Under the pieces are notes generated by a model, which was not told the DNA's origin, did no database searches, and saw nothing but the letters and a program-made list of their open reading frames with translations. A stretch of DNA of 64,000 nt from Pyrus communis (taxonomy: Eukaryota > Streptophyta > Magnoliopsida > Rosales > Rosaceae). The stretch's first letter is position 1. Each line of letters starts with the position of its first letter. Shown here piece by piece: positions 1 through 9,674 of this stretch. The position numbers and the translations under genes are program-made. The DNA lies in NCBI RefSeq assembly GCF_963583255.1, contig NC_084813.1, positions 11,828,001 to 11,892,000 on the forward strand, written 5' to 3'.

Positions 1-10
1 GTGTGATGCA

Positions 11-1436
11 TGATGTGAAAATTAACTTAACACACAAATTAACCCTCTTTTGACAATTGTAGCGTATAAATAAGTAGGGATCGTTCTTAAACCGGGAATT
101 AGGAGGGATTGCTAAACGCTTTAAACTAACTCAAATAAATAAAACAAGTTCACAAGACTCAAAATAAGTTAAAAACACTCAAAACTGCCTAAAAACACAA
201 ACTGGGCAGATTTGACTCTAAACACAAACTTGGACGAAATTTGGTTCTAACTTGACTCAAAACACTCAAAAATACAATCTAAAACATATTTTAACTATTT
301 AGACACTCTAGAATAAATGGGGATTTGATTTTGGACGAAAATAAAATAAACAAAACAAGAAATTAAACTAGGCAGATTTGGACGAATTTGATGGAATTAA
401 GTGGATGATGGGATAGCTAGGAGGTTTTTCTCCACACATGGCATACTTGCATACAAAACAATCTCCAGTTGCTTATTCAATGAATTATGAACCTCAACAC
501 CCCAAGTTAATTAGGTACGCTTAAATTAACTCTCAGATTTCCCTTAGGTCATTGAATTGAATGGAATTAGCGCATTGCAATCAAATTATTCCTCAAAAGT
601 TCTCTATATGAAAGCGCATAATAGAAAAACAATCAAAGATCATTAGATTCTATGGAAATCATAAGTGTTGACGAGGCATTCGTAACTATGAAAGCGCATG
701 ATCCTTATGCCAAGAATTCACTTAACATGATTGTGACCAACAATCTTAACTACTCATGAATATAAGTTCCCAACGATTAGGTGAAGTTTCCTTATACCTT
801 AGCATCAGATTGATGCATGCAAATTAAGTGTGCACTCTCAATTCATATACATAAACAAGTTTTTAATTCAAGCGAATAAGTAAATTGAATTTACCATTCA
901 TGAAATGACAACTGAAAGTAATCAAATCATAATGCAAATATACTCATGGTTTCAAAATTCCCCCTAGCCAAAAAGGGGATTAGTTCCTCATACTTGCAAC
1001 ACAAAGATTATTGAATTTAAACATTGAAATCATAAGAAATATTACACCTAAACGTTTCAGCAATTCCAGGATGAATTTGATGCACGGCTAGGGCTTCTCT
1101 TCCTCCTCCTTGCTGCGGCACAAGGTGTGGGTGGTGGATTTGAGGGTTTTGAATGGTGTGTTCTTGTTTAGAGGGATGAAGGATGGCTGATTATGGTGGT
1201 AGGGTGCGGCAGGTTGTGTATAGAGGTGTAGGGAGTGGATGGAGGATGAGAATGGAGGCTAGGGTGTTGCGGCAACAAGGTTTCTGAATAGCATAAACGG
1301 TGGTACGAATTTGTGGCAGAAAATATGTATATATAGTCCTAGGGTTAATTAGATTAGGGTTACAACTTAGCAGATTTTATGGATTAGGGCCCTAGGGTTC
1401 GGCACAAGCAAGTTAAATCCACTTAGGAGAGGGTTT
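11..1436 (-). repeat. 3' LTR of E2, U5-side part
   Basis: It starts TGATGTGAAAATTAACTT, the reverse complement of the LTR end. It matches 14582-16014 with scattered substitutions and a deletion near 130-160. It is interrupted at 1437 by E1 and resumes at 9060. The motif TATATATA near 1327-1334 is the probable TATA box on the reverse strand. Confidence 0.9.
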
Positions 1437-3552
1437 TGATAGGAGCATATTCATGCGACTTAATTAGGTTGTTCTCGTGCATTTATGTTGTGTTTATTTA
1501 GTTATTTTAGTGTTTAAGGCCACTTTTGTGTATTTTCAGATTATAAGGCCAAAGTGTGCAAGAAGATGCAAATTGGAGTATTTTGGAGCGGAAGAGGAAT
1601 GAATGAGTTGAAGACTTGAAGAAACGACGAATTCCTACTCCAACGATGAATTCTTACCAAAACAAGGTTTCCTACTTGAAGTAGGAAAGTTAACCCTAAG
1701 TTTCCCATTTTGGTAACCTTTCCTAAACTTAAACGTCCGTATTTTCTAGCCACTTTGACGGCCTTGTAGGCACTTTAGGACACAAAACCAAGGCCCTAGC
1801 CCAATTACACAACCTTGCCATGCCTTAACCCTAATTCCCTTCCCTTGCCGTGCAAGGGGGGGGCACTTTTGTCCAATGTTGTGCAATTAAACCCTATTTC
1901 CCTCTCCTAACCTAACCCTAGCCGTACCTTGCAGCCATCCCTTTAATTTCTGATTTAAATCCCTTATTCTAGCAGCCTTTAATTTAATTTTAGTTAATAA
2001 AAATAAGCTAGGGTTTGAATTTCTTAAACCCTACACATTTTTACAATTTAGCCGCACCCTAGGGGGGGGTTTTAGTGGATTCCTTTCAGCCACAAAAACA
2101 GGCAGCCACCATCCCATTTATTTGCTTCCTTGGGCGGTGCATTCCATGATTTTTTTCACCCTAATTGACTTTGCCGCAGCCACCATATCCCAATATATTA
2201 TTCAGCCATTAACCCTTTTTTAAAAAAACCTAGCCGCAAATCCCATTCACCTTTTTCTCCATTCCAGCCGCAAATCCCATTCACCTTTTTTCTCCATTCC
2301 ATCCGCAAATCCCATTTCTTTGTCCTTTAGCCGCAGCCACCCTTCCATATTTCTCCAATTTCCCATTATTGCCGTGCCTTCTTCCACACCTTCCCCACCA
2401 TTGCCGCACCACTAAACCTCCATAAACCCAATCCCAAAACCAGAAAAACATCCAAAACTCACCTAGACTTTCACTGCCGCAGCAAGGAGAAGAAGAAGGA
2501 GGGCTTAGACGCGCAGAAATTCAAGTGGATTCGTTGGGCGTTCTAGGTGTAATCCATCCTTTGTTCTTTATGTTTAAATTCAATTTTATTTTTCTTGTTG
2601 TGAACATGAGAGGCTAAACCCCTATTTAGCTAGGGGGTGATTCGAAACCATGTTTATGCTTGCAATATGATTTGATTACTTTTGGTTGGAATTTCATGAA
2701 TGGTGAATTCAATTTGTTTATCTGTTTGATCGATAACTTATTTATGTTTGTTTATTGAGAGTGCACACTTAATTTTCATGCATGAATATGACGCTAGAAT
2801 ATAAGTGAATTTCACCTAATAGTTATGAACTTATATTCACAAGTAGTGGAGGTTGCTTATAAACAATCGCGTTAAATAAATTCTTGGCATAAGTTTCATG
2901 CAATCATAGTAACGAATGCCTCGTCAACACTTATAGTTTTCATGATGCTTAATGATTCTTGCTTGTATCTCTATTATGCAATTCATGTAGGGAACTTGTG
3001 GGGAATGCTTTGGGTTGTCGCATGCAATCATCCAATTCATTAACTTAAGGAAAACTTGACGGTTAATTTAAGCGGACCTAATTAACCCGGGGTGTTGAGT
3101 TTCATAATTCATCGAAAGACCAACTGAAAATCAAATTGTATGCAAGTGTGACATGTGTGGAGAAGAACCTTCTTGCTAGCATTCATCCATACTTTCATCA
3201 CATTCATATTTACATTCTGCCTTTAAATTACAATTTGTGTATTTAGTTTAATTGCGTCAAAACCTCAATCCCCTTTACTTTAATGTCTAATTTAGTTAGG
3301 AAGTGTCTTAGTTTGTGTTTATAATTGTTTTGTATTCTTTGAGTCTTTTGATTTGTTTTAGTGTTTATTTGTTTAGTTTTGCATTCTTTGAGTCTAGTTT
3401 AGTGTTTTTAACGTTTGTTTTACGTTTTTGAGTCAGTTTCCAAGTGATTTAGTAATCCCTCCTAATCCCCGGTCTAGAACGATCCCTACTTGCATCTTTA
3501 CTACAATTGTCAAAAGAGGGTTTTAATTTGTGTGCTTAATTAGTTTGCATCA
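1437..3552 (+). repeat. 5' LTR of E1
   Basis: The LTR is 2116 bp with TG...CA ends. U3 carries a 21-bp near-perfect inverted repeat at 1668-1688 (arms TTTCCTACTT and AAGTAGGAAA). Where related LTRs have CTATATAAAC this copy reads CTACACATTTTT near 2030, so the usual TATA box is not visible. A candidate splice donor TTCTAG|GTGTAATC lies at 2546/2547. U5 contains CTAATCCCCGG at 3462-3472, complementary to the sequence around the PBS. Confidence 0.93.
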
Positions 3553-3558
3553 AATTTT

Positions 3559-3576
3559 TGGCGCCGTTGCCGGGGA
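3559..3576 (+). other. Primer-binding site of E1 (tRNA-Asp)
   Basis: TGGCGCCGTTGCCGGGGA is an exact complement to the 3' end of plant tRNA-Asp(GTC), the usual primer of Athila-type elements. It starts six bases after the LTR end. It is followed by an inverted repeat at 3573-3596 (GGGATTAGCAA, CT, TTGCTAATCCC). Confidence 0.95.
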
Positions 3577-3698
3577 TTAGCAACTTTGCTAATCCCTTGG
3601 TTCTTTTCTTTTTGGTTTAGTTGTTTTCGTTTTAGTTTCTAACTTAGTGTTGTTTTCTTTGTTTGTTGTTACTTTTGATATTTGATTTAGTTCTCTTT

Positions 3699-3712
3699 CT
3701 TTGATTTTAGGT
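3699..3712 (+). promoter_or_regulatory. Candidate 3' splice site before the E1 ORF
   Basis: A pyrimidine-rich stretch ends in TTTTAG|GTACTAG 18 bases upstream of the ATG. The same TTTTAG-GTACTAG or a close variant precedes the start codon in E3, E4, E6 and E7, and a variant in E2. Paired with the LTR donor near 2546 it would remove an intron of about 1.16 kb containing U5 and the PBS. Splicing is inferred only. Confidence 0.4.
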
Positions 3713-3728
3713 ACTAGAGAAGTAAGAT

Positions 3729-5123
3729 ATGGATTTTGCTAGCATTCAAGCTCAATTGGCAAATCTTACTTCTCAATTGTCGCCGTATGCCGAAAGGACC
3801 ACAATGCAGAGTGTCCCTACATTTGGTGCTTCATATAGGCAAGGATTTCAAGCCAAACAATGTCCACAAAGAGATTGGAGGGATCATTCGAACTCTATGT
3901 GGTGGGAAGCTCAACAAGTTCAACGTGAAGCATATTGGCAGCCATATGAGGAGTTCTATTCAAGACCTATGCAGCCACCACAACTTCATATGCAATATGC
4001 TCAATTAAATTCAAGTTCGTCAATAGATTATAATCAAATTCTTAATGAATTAAATTCTTTGGTGCAGGGGTCACAAAATCAAGCCAAGGAGGCTCAACAA
4101 GAAGCATATTGGCAACCATATGAGGAGTTCTATACAACACCTATGCAGCCACCACAACCTCCCCCACAACAATTCCAATCAAGTTCAAGTATGTCCATGG
4201 ATAATGATAAAAATTTTCAATTACTAACCTCTTTGACGCAGGACGAACAAAATCAAGACAAGAAGTTGGGTAAATTGGAGGAGCAAATTGGGCAGATTAT
4301 GGAGTTCATGAAACAAATTCAAGAGCAATGTGAACTCTCCAACTCAACTATTGAAAACTCGAAGGAAGATTTTGAAATCCATAATGCTATCACTTTGGGA
4401 AGTGCTATGGAGGTTGGAGCTGACCTAAAAATGTCCAAACATAGCCTAGAAGTGGATGAGGAGCTGCTAATTGAGGAGGAGGAAGAAGACATGCACACGG
4501 CAAGGGTAGAACAACCCTTGCCGCAGCCCCCTAAGCCCTCTAAACCACCCACCACAAGTAAGGACGTCCCAATTTCGTGTTATTCTGATGTTATTCCACC
4601 CAATGTCCCTTTTCCTAGCAGGTTTTTGATTCCCAACCAAGAAGAGAGTAAAAAGGACATCGTGGAAGCCTTCCCAAAGGTGCAGAATGCTATTCCAATT
4701 CTTGGTCCAACACAGCAAGTTTTAGATGGTGTTGAATTCTTCAAAGGACTTTGTACACCAAGAAGAATGATTCAAGAGAAGGTAGTGGCTGGAGAAGATA
4801 TAGAAGGCATCAAAGAGGACATATTTGAAACTACAAAACCCAAAGAAGTTGAATTTGATGACATTGGACAAGTCATAACCATTACATGCAATCTGGCCAA
4901 GTCCAATATCCCTGAAACTTTCAAAGGAGTGGTGTTTGTCATTGAGTTCTTGTCGGACAAAACAAGTAAGTCATCTTCTCCAAATTCCACTACATTTTAT
5001 ACTAACTGGCTGATTTTGATGAATCAGGCACCTACACTAGAATTCAAACCAATGCCGGTTCACTTCAAGTATCACCTTCCATTCAAGGATCCATTCTATG
5101 CCGTGAGCCCTAGTGGAGATTAA
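3729..5123 (+). CDS. Gag-C-like protein of the non-autonomous E1 lineage (464 aa, intact)
   Basis: The only long ORF of E1 starts at the first ATG after the conserved GTACTAGAGAAG leader. Residues 1-20 (IQAQLANLTSQLS) resemble the segment just before the zinc knuckle in full Gag. The knuckle itself is absent: TMQSVPTFGASYRQGF stands in its place. DWRDHSNSMWWE resembles GWRDHPNFKWRE of Gag. Two modules with YWQPYEEFY and PMQPPQ follow (around residues 70-90 and 130-150). Then come a coiled-coil-like LEEQIGQIMEFM segment, an acidic stretch, RVEQPLPQPP, and PPNVPFPSRFL. The C-terminus (QAPTLEFKPMPVHFKYHLPF) resembles the protease-RT linker of the autonomous polyprotein. There is no capsid domain, protease DLGA motif or RT. 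The function is unknown. E3 and E6 carry diverged, broken copies, so the ORF was maintained while the lineage moved. I infer a structural or RNA-packaging accessory. Confidence 0.85.
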   Translation: MDFASIQAQLANLTSQLSPYAERTTMQSVPTFGASYRQGFQAKQCPQRDWRDHSNSMWWEAQQVQREAYWQPYEEFYSRPMQPPQLHMQYAQLNSSSSIDYNQILNELNSLVQGSQNQAKEAQQEAYWQPYEEFYTTPMQPPQPPPQQFQSSSSMSMDNDKNFQLLTSLTQDEQNQDKKLGKLEEQIGQIMEFMKQIQEQCELSNSTIENSKEDFEIHNAITLGSAMEVGADLKMSKHSLEVDEELLIEEEEEDMHTARVEQPLPQPPKPSKPPTTSKDVPISCYSDVIPPNVPFPSRFLIPNQEESKKDIVEAFPKVQNAIPILGPTQQVLDGVEFFKGLCTPRRMIQEKVVAGEDIEGIKEDIFETTKPKEVEFDDIGQVITITCNLAKSNIPETFKGVVFVIEFLSDKTSKSSSPNSTTFYTNWLILMNQAPTLEFKPMPVHFKYHLPFKDPFYAVSPSGD

Positions 5124-7022
5124 AAGAAGGTTTCGTCCGGCTGGAAGACGTTAAAGCAAGCGCTACTTGGGAGGCAACCCATGCAATCAACAAAGGACGA
5201 ACTTGGGAATCGCTCCACACTCAGATTTGCGTCCCTAAACCCTTTCCTTTGTTGCTTACTTTATGTTATGTGTAATGTGATCAATTGTGTCTAAAACATT
5301 GAGGACAATGTTTAGTTTAAGTGTGGGGGGGTAACATTCTGTTTTGAGATATTTTTGCATGAAATTCGTAGGGTTTTACCACCTAACATGTCTAAACTTG
5401 TTTCCCACTGTTTTTAAGTGTTTTTAAGCTATTTTAGAGTGTTTTAGAGTATGTTGACTTAAAAATCCGAAAATCCCATAAAAATTTGAAAAATTGCTTT
5501 GAAAACCCCAAAAAGAGTTGTTTTTGTGTGTTTGTTTGTGTCGTAGGTTACCTTCCAACACAATGATGAGGATTTGGTTTTTAATTGCATGATGGTTAAA
5601 GAAAGTTACAAACATGGATGGACGTTTGATATACTCTTTGGTTTATGCTTGTTTGTAGTTATAGTTTACGAATTCACATGTAATCACAAATGATAAAAAT
5701 CAGTTTTTGTAACATGCTTGAAGGAATGAACTCAAACTAACGCTACATCCCAGTGAGACTTGAGCCTAAACGTTATTTGGAGAGTTAAAATCTGTGCATT
5801 ATTGTTTTCTAAAGTCGTTGCATGATCTCATTATTCATTGCTTGGTTACTACTTAGAAGGCGTTTTCATCACTTAGTTCCAAATGCTAGAACTCATGCCC
5901 ATTTCATTCAAAGCATGTCATTGATTTGCATAACACGTATTCAAGATGAAGTTGTGTAGTGACCACCACTAAAAGCCAAATAGCCATGTGTCCTTAACTC
6001 ATTTTGTGTTTAAGTTTAACCCCATTGAGCCATGTTAGCCCATGTTCTTTGTTAACCCACATTATCCTCACCTAGCCTAGATTAGGACCATCCGTACCCT
6101 TGTTCTTGAAGCATAGTAAGCATGAATGAATTCCTTTTGATTATGGTGTTGCAGAAAATAAGTGTGGGGGAAATAGTATTTATGTGAGTTGATGTGCCAT
6201 AGGCACGGCTAGAAAAAGAAAAAAAAAAAAAAAAAAAAAAGAAAGAAAAAGAAGTGAAAAAGAGTTGAAAAGTATTGTTTGTTGAAGTAAGGGCCCAAAA
6301 CAATGAATTAGGCCCTAAGAGTTGTTTGAATCTCCCCGATGTGTCTAAAAGTTGAATTCTGCATTCTAAGTGAATTCTAAGTCTTAATTTCATTACTTTG
6401 CTACTATTGCTTAAAGAACTTTTGTTTATCCCTACCTTTCCTTGTGAGCCAATACCTCAAGCCCCGTTACAACCCTTGACTTCTATCTTGAGTGTTGTGC
6501 ATTTCAATTGTGGAGATTGAATTTGGTATGAGCATATGGTGTCACTGGTTCTCGCATCTAAGTAGTAGCATTCCATTCATGAGATCATATCTAAACACGT
6601 TTAATTACTCCAGAAGTTGCTTTCTTTGTTATAACGTATGTGAGTACTAGTCTTTCATGTTTACATCAATCTTCTCACATATAACTAGTGTAGGGTGTGT
6701 AGTTAGACAATCTGAGTGAAAATTGAGTGCATAACTAGTGAGGAATTGAGGGAATTCTCTAAGGCATGTTACTACATTCAAAATGTGTTTTATTTGATTA
6801 AATGCGAATTAGTGAATGGTGACTATGATTAAGTATGTGCTCGAGGGGAAGGAAGACTAAAGGCTATGTGAGTAATGATCTTTGACATGTCATGTTTCAT
6901 TGGAAATCCTTGAGGCAAACGTTGGAAGGTTTAGGTTATGTTTTCTTTGTTTTGTTTCGTCTTGTTTACTTTAGTTGTTTTGTTTTGCTCGAGGACTAGC
7001 AAAAGTTAAGTGTGGGGGAATT
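5124..7022 (+). other. 3' noncoding region of E1
   Basis: No coding region is credible here. The conserved block GTCCGGCTGGAAGACG...TTGGGAGGCAACCCA is at 5134-5182, a hairpin at 5294-5313, and a G-run at 5324-5331. Further blocks are shared with E2, E3, E4 and E6: around 5550 (TACCTTCCAACACAATGATGAGG), around 5815 (AAAGTCGTTGCATGATCTCATT) and around 6150 (GCAGAAAATAAGTGTGGGGGAA). An A-rich tract lies at 6212-6256. The PPT ends at 7022. No envelope-like frame is present. Confidence 0.8.
5294..5313 (+). other. Conserved hairpin upstream of the G-run (E1)
   Basis: AAACATTG and CAATGTTT form perfect 8-bp arms around AGGA. TTTAAGTGTGGGGGGG follows. The same arrangement is found in E0, E2, E3, E4 and E6. 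It may be a structured RNA element or part of an internal plus-strand priming site; neither is proven. Confidence 0.75.
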
Positions 7023-9054
7023 TGATAGGAGCATATTCATGCGACTTAATTAGGTTGTTCTCGTGCATTTATGTTGTGTTTATTTAGTTATTTTAGTGTT
7101 TAAGGCCACTTTTGTGTATTTTCAGATTATAAGGCCAAAGTGTGCAAGAAGATGCAAATTGGAGTATTTTGGAGCGGAAGAGGAATGAATGAGTTGAAGA
7201 CTTGAAGAAACGACGAATTCCTACTCCAACGATGAATTCTTACCAAAACAAGGTTTCCTACTTGAAGTAGGAAAGTTAACCCTAAGTTTCCCGTTTTGGT
7301 AACCTTTCCTAAACTTAAACGTCCGTATTTTCTAGCCACTTTGACGGCCTTGTAGGCACTTTAGGACACAAAACCAAGGCCCTAGCCCAATTACACAACC
7401 TTGCCGTGCCTTAACCATAATTCCCTTCCCTTGCCGTGCAAGGGGGGGGGGCACTTTTGTCCAATATTGTGCAATTAAACCCTATTTCCCTCTCCTAACC
7501 TAACCCTAGCCGTACCTTGCAGCCATCCCTTTAATTTCTGATTTAAATCCCTTATTCTAGCAGCCTTTAATTTAATTTTAGTTAATAAAAATAAGCTAGG
7601 GTTTGAATTTCTTAAACCCTACACATTTTTACAATTTAGCCGCACCCTAGGGGGGGTTTTAGTGGATTCCTTTCAGCCACAAAAACAGGCAGCCACCATC
7701 CCATTTATTTGCTTCCTTGGGCGGTGCATTCCATGATTTTTTTCACCCTAATTGACTTTGCCGCAGCCACCATATCCCAATATATTATTCAGCCATTAAC
7801 CCTTTTTTAAAAAAACCTAGCCGCAAATCCCATTCACCTTTTTCTCCATTCCAACCGCAAATCCCATTCACCTTTTTTCTCCATTCCATCCGCAAATCCC
7901 ATTTCTTTGTCCTTTAGCCGCAGCCACCCTTCCATATTTCTCCAATTTCCCATTATTGCCGTGCCTTCTTCCACACCTTCCCCACCATTGCCGCACCACT
8001 AAACCTCCATAAACCCAATCCCAAAACCAGAAAAACATCCAAAACTCACCTAGACTTTCACTGCCGCAGCAAGGAGAAGAAGAAAGAGGGCTTAGACGCG
8101 CATAAATTCAAGTGGATTCGTTGGGCGTTCTAGGTGTAATCCATCCTTTGTTCTTTATGTTTAAATTCAATTTTCTTTTTCTTGTTGTGAACATGAGAGG
8201 CTAAACCCCTATTTAGCTAGGGGGTGATTCGAAACCATGTTTATGCTTGCAATATGATTTGATTACTTTTGGTTGGAATTTCATGAATGGTGAATTCAAT
8301 TTGTTTATCTGTTTGATCGATAACTTATTTATGTTTGTTTATTGAGAGTGCACACTTAATTTTCATGCATGAATATGACGCTAGAATATAAGTGAATTTC
8401 ACCTAATAATTATGAACTTATATTCACAAGTAGTGGAGGTTGCTTATAAACAATCGCGTTAAATAAATTCTTGGCATAAGTTTCATGCAATCATAGTAAC
8501 GAATGCCTCGTCAACACTTATAGTTTTCATGATGCTTAATGATTCTTGCTTGTATCTCTATTATGCAATTCATGTAGGGAACTTGTGGGGAATGCTTTGA
8601 GTTTCATAATTCATCGAAAGACCAGCTGAAAATCAAATTGTATGCAAGTGTGACATGTGTGGAGAAGAACCTTCTTGCTAGCATTCATCCATACTTTCAT
8701 CACATTCATATTTACATTCTGCCTTTAAATTACAATTTGTGTATTTAGTTTAATTGCGTCAAAACCTCAATCCCCTTTACTTTAATGTCTAATTTAGTTA
8801 GGAAGTGTCTTAGTTTGTGTTTATAATTGTTTTGTATTCTTTGAGTCTTTTGATTTGTTTTAGTGTTTATTTGTTTAGTTTTGCATTCTTTGAGTCTAGT
8901 TTAGTGTTTTTAACGTTTGTTTTACGTTTTTTAGTCAGTTTCCAAGTGATTTAGTAATCCCTCCTAATCCCCGGTCTAGAACGATCCCTACTTGCATCTT
9001 TACTACAATTGTCAAAAGAGGGTTTTAATTTGTGTGCTTAATTAGTTTGCATCA
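7023..9054 (+). repeat. 3' LTR of E1
   Basis: The LTR is 2032 bp and nearly identical to 1437-3552. It lacks about 84 bp present at roughly 3010-3095 of the 5' LTR; the join reads GCTTTGAGTTTC. The U3 inverted repeat recurs at 7254-7274. The PPT GTGTGGGGGAATT precedes it directly. Confidence 0.93.
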
Positions 9055-9059
9055 GGTTT

Positions 9060-9674
9060 GGCCCAATTAGTTTCATAAAAGGATTTGTATACCCAAATCC
9101 ACAAGGATTAAGGCCTAACAAATCAAAATCCAAAAGGAAAAAGGTTTAGGAAATTCGTCCAAAATTGGGCCTTCTAGAAACTAAGTGTTTTGCGGCTGAT
9201 TTTGGGTTTTCTAGAAGAAATAAAAAGGGGAAAGGGTGTGGCACCCTTTTAGGGTTAGATAAGGCTTCTAGAAATTAGGTTTTTAGGTCCACTTGCAGCT
9301 AGGATTAAGGTGGAACAAGATTAGGTTAGGATAAGATAGGATAAGTTTGGATAAGGTTAGATAAGGTTTTGGATAATGTTTCCTCTTTTGAGCTGATTCC
9401 TTATCCTCTTTGTCTTGGCTTTACTTTCTTCCTCTTCTTATTAGATTCCTAGCCTTTTAAACTCCAAATTCGTCCATCCATCTTGGCCCATACATGTGTT
9501 ATCCATTTAGTGCCCAAAACTGCTCCAAAATGCACCAAAATGCACTTTCTTGGTACCTTAACCCTTTGGACCTACAAACACACGAAAATGTGTTGAAATA
9601 CTACATTAACTAAGAAATAATAACACAAATGCACAACAATAAGCTAGCTAAGTCGCCTAAATATGCTTCTATCA
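9060..9674 (-). repeat. 3' LTR of E2, U3-side part
   Basis: This is the continuation of 11-1436 after the E1 insertion. It ends at ATATGCTTCTATCA, the reverse complement of the LTR start. It carries a cluster of GATAAG-type motifs at about 9316-9372 and is followed by the reverse-strand PPT at 9675-9690. Confidence 0.9.

Larger units (their letters stand above)
1437..9054 (+). mobile_element. E1: complete non-autonomous LTR retrotransposon with an intact Gag-like ORF
   Basis: This element sits inside the 3' LTR of E2. Both LTRs start TGATAGGAGC and end GCATCA. The target duplication GGTTT is at 1432-1436 and 9055-9059. The PBS is at 3559-3576 and the PPT just before 7023. The only long ORF is 3729-5123; there is no protease, RT or integrase. 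By eye the two LTRs differ by about a dozen substitutions over 2 kb plus one 84-bp deletion in the 3' LTR, so the insertion is recent compared with its neighbours. With no pol of its own it must have been copied by enzymes of an autonomous relative (inference). Confidence 0.95.

Noticed and set aside
1541..1753. Reverse-strand frame of 70 codons repeated at 7127-7339 and in part at 55016-55249
   Set aside because: It is antisense to U3 in related LTRs. Repetition is due to the LTR copies and the frame is not kept in other subfamilies.
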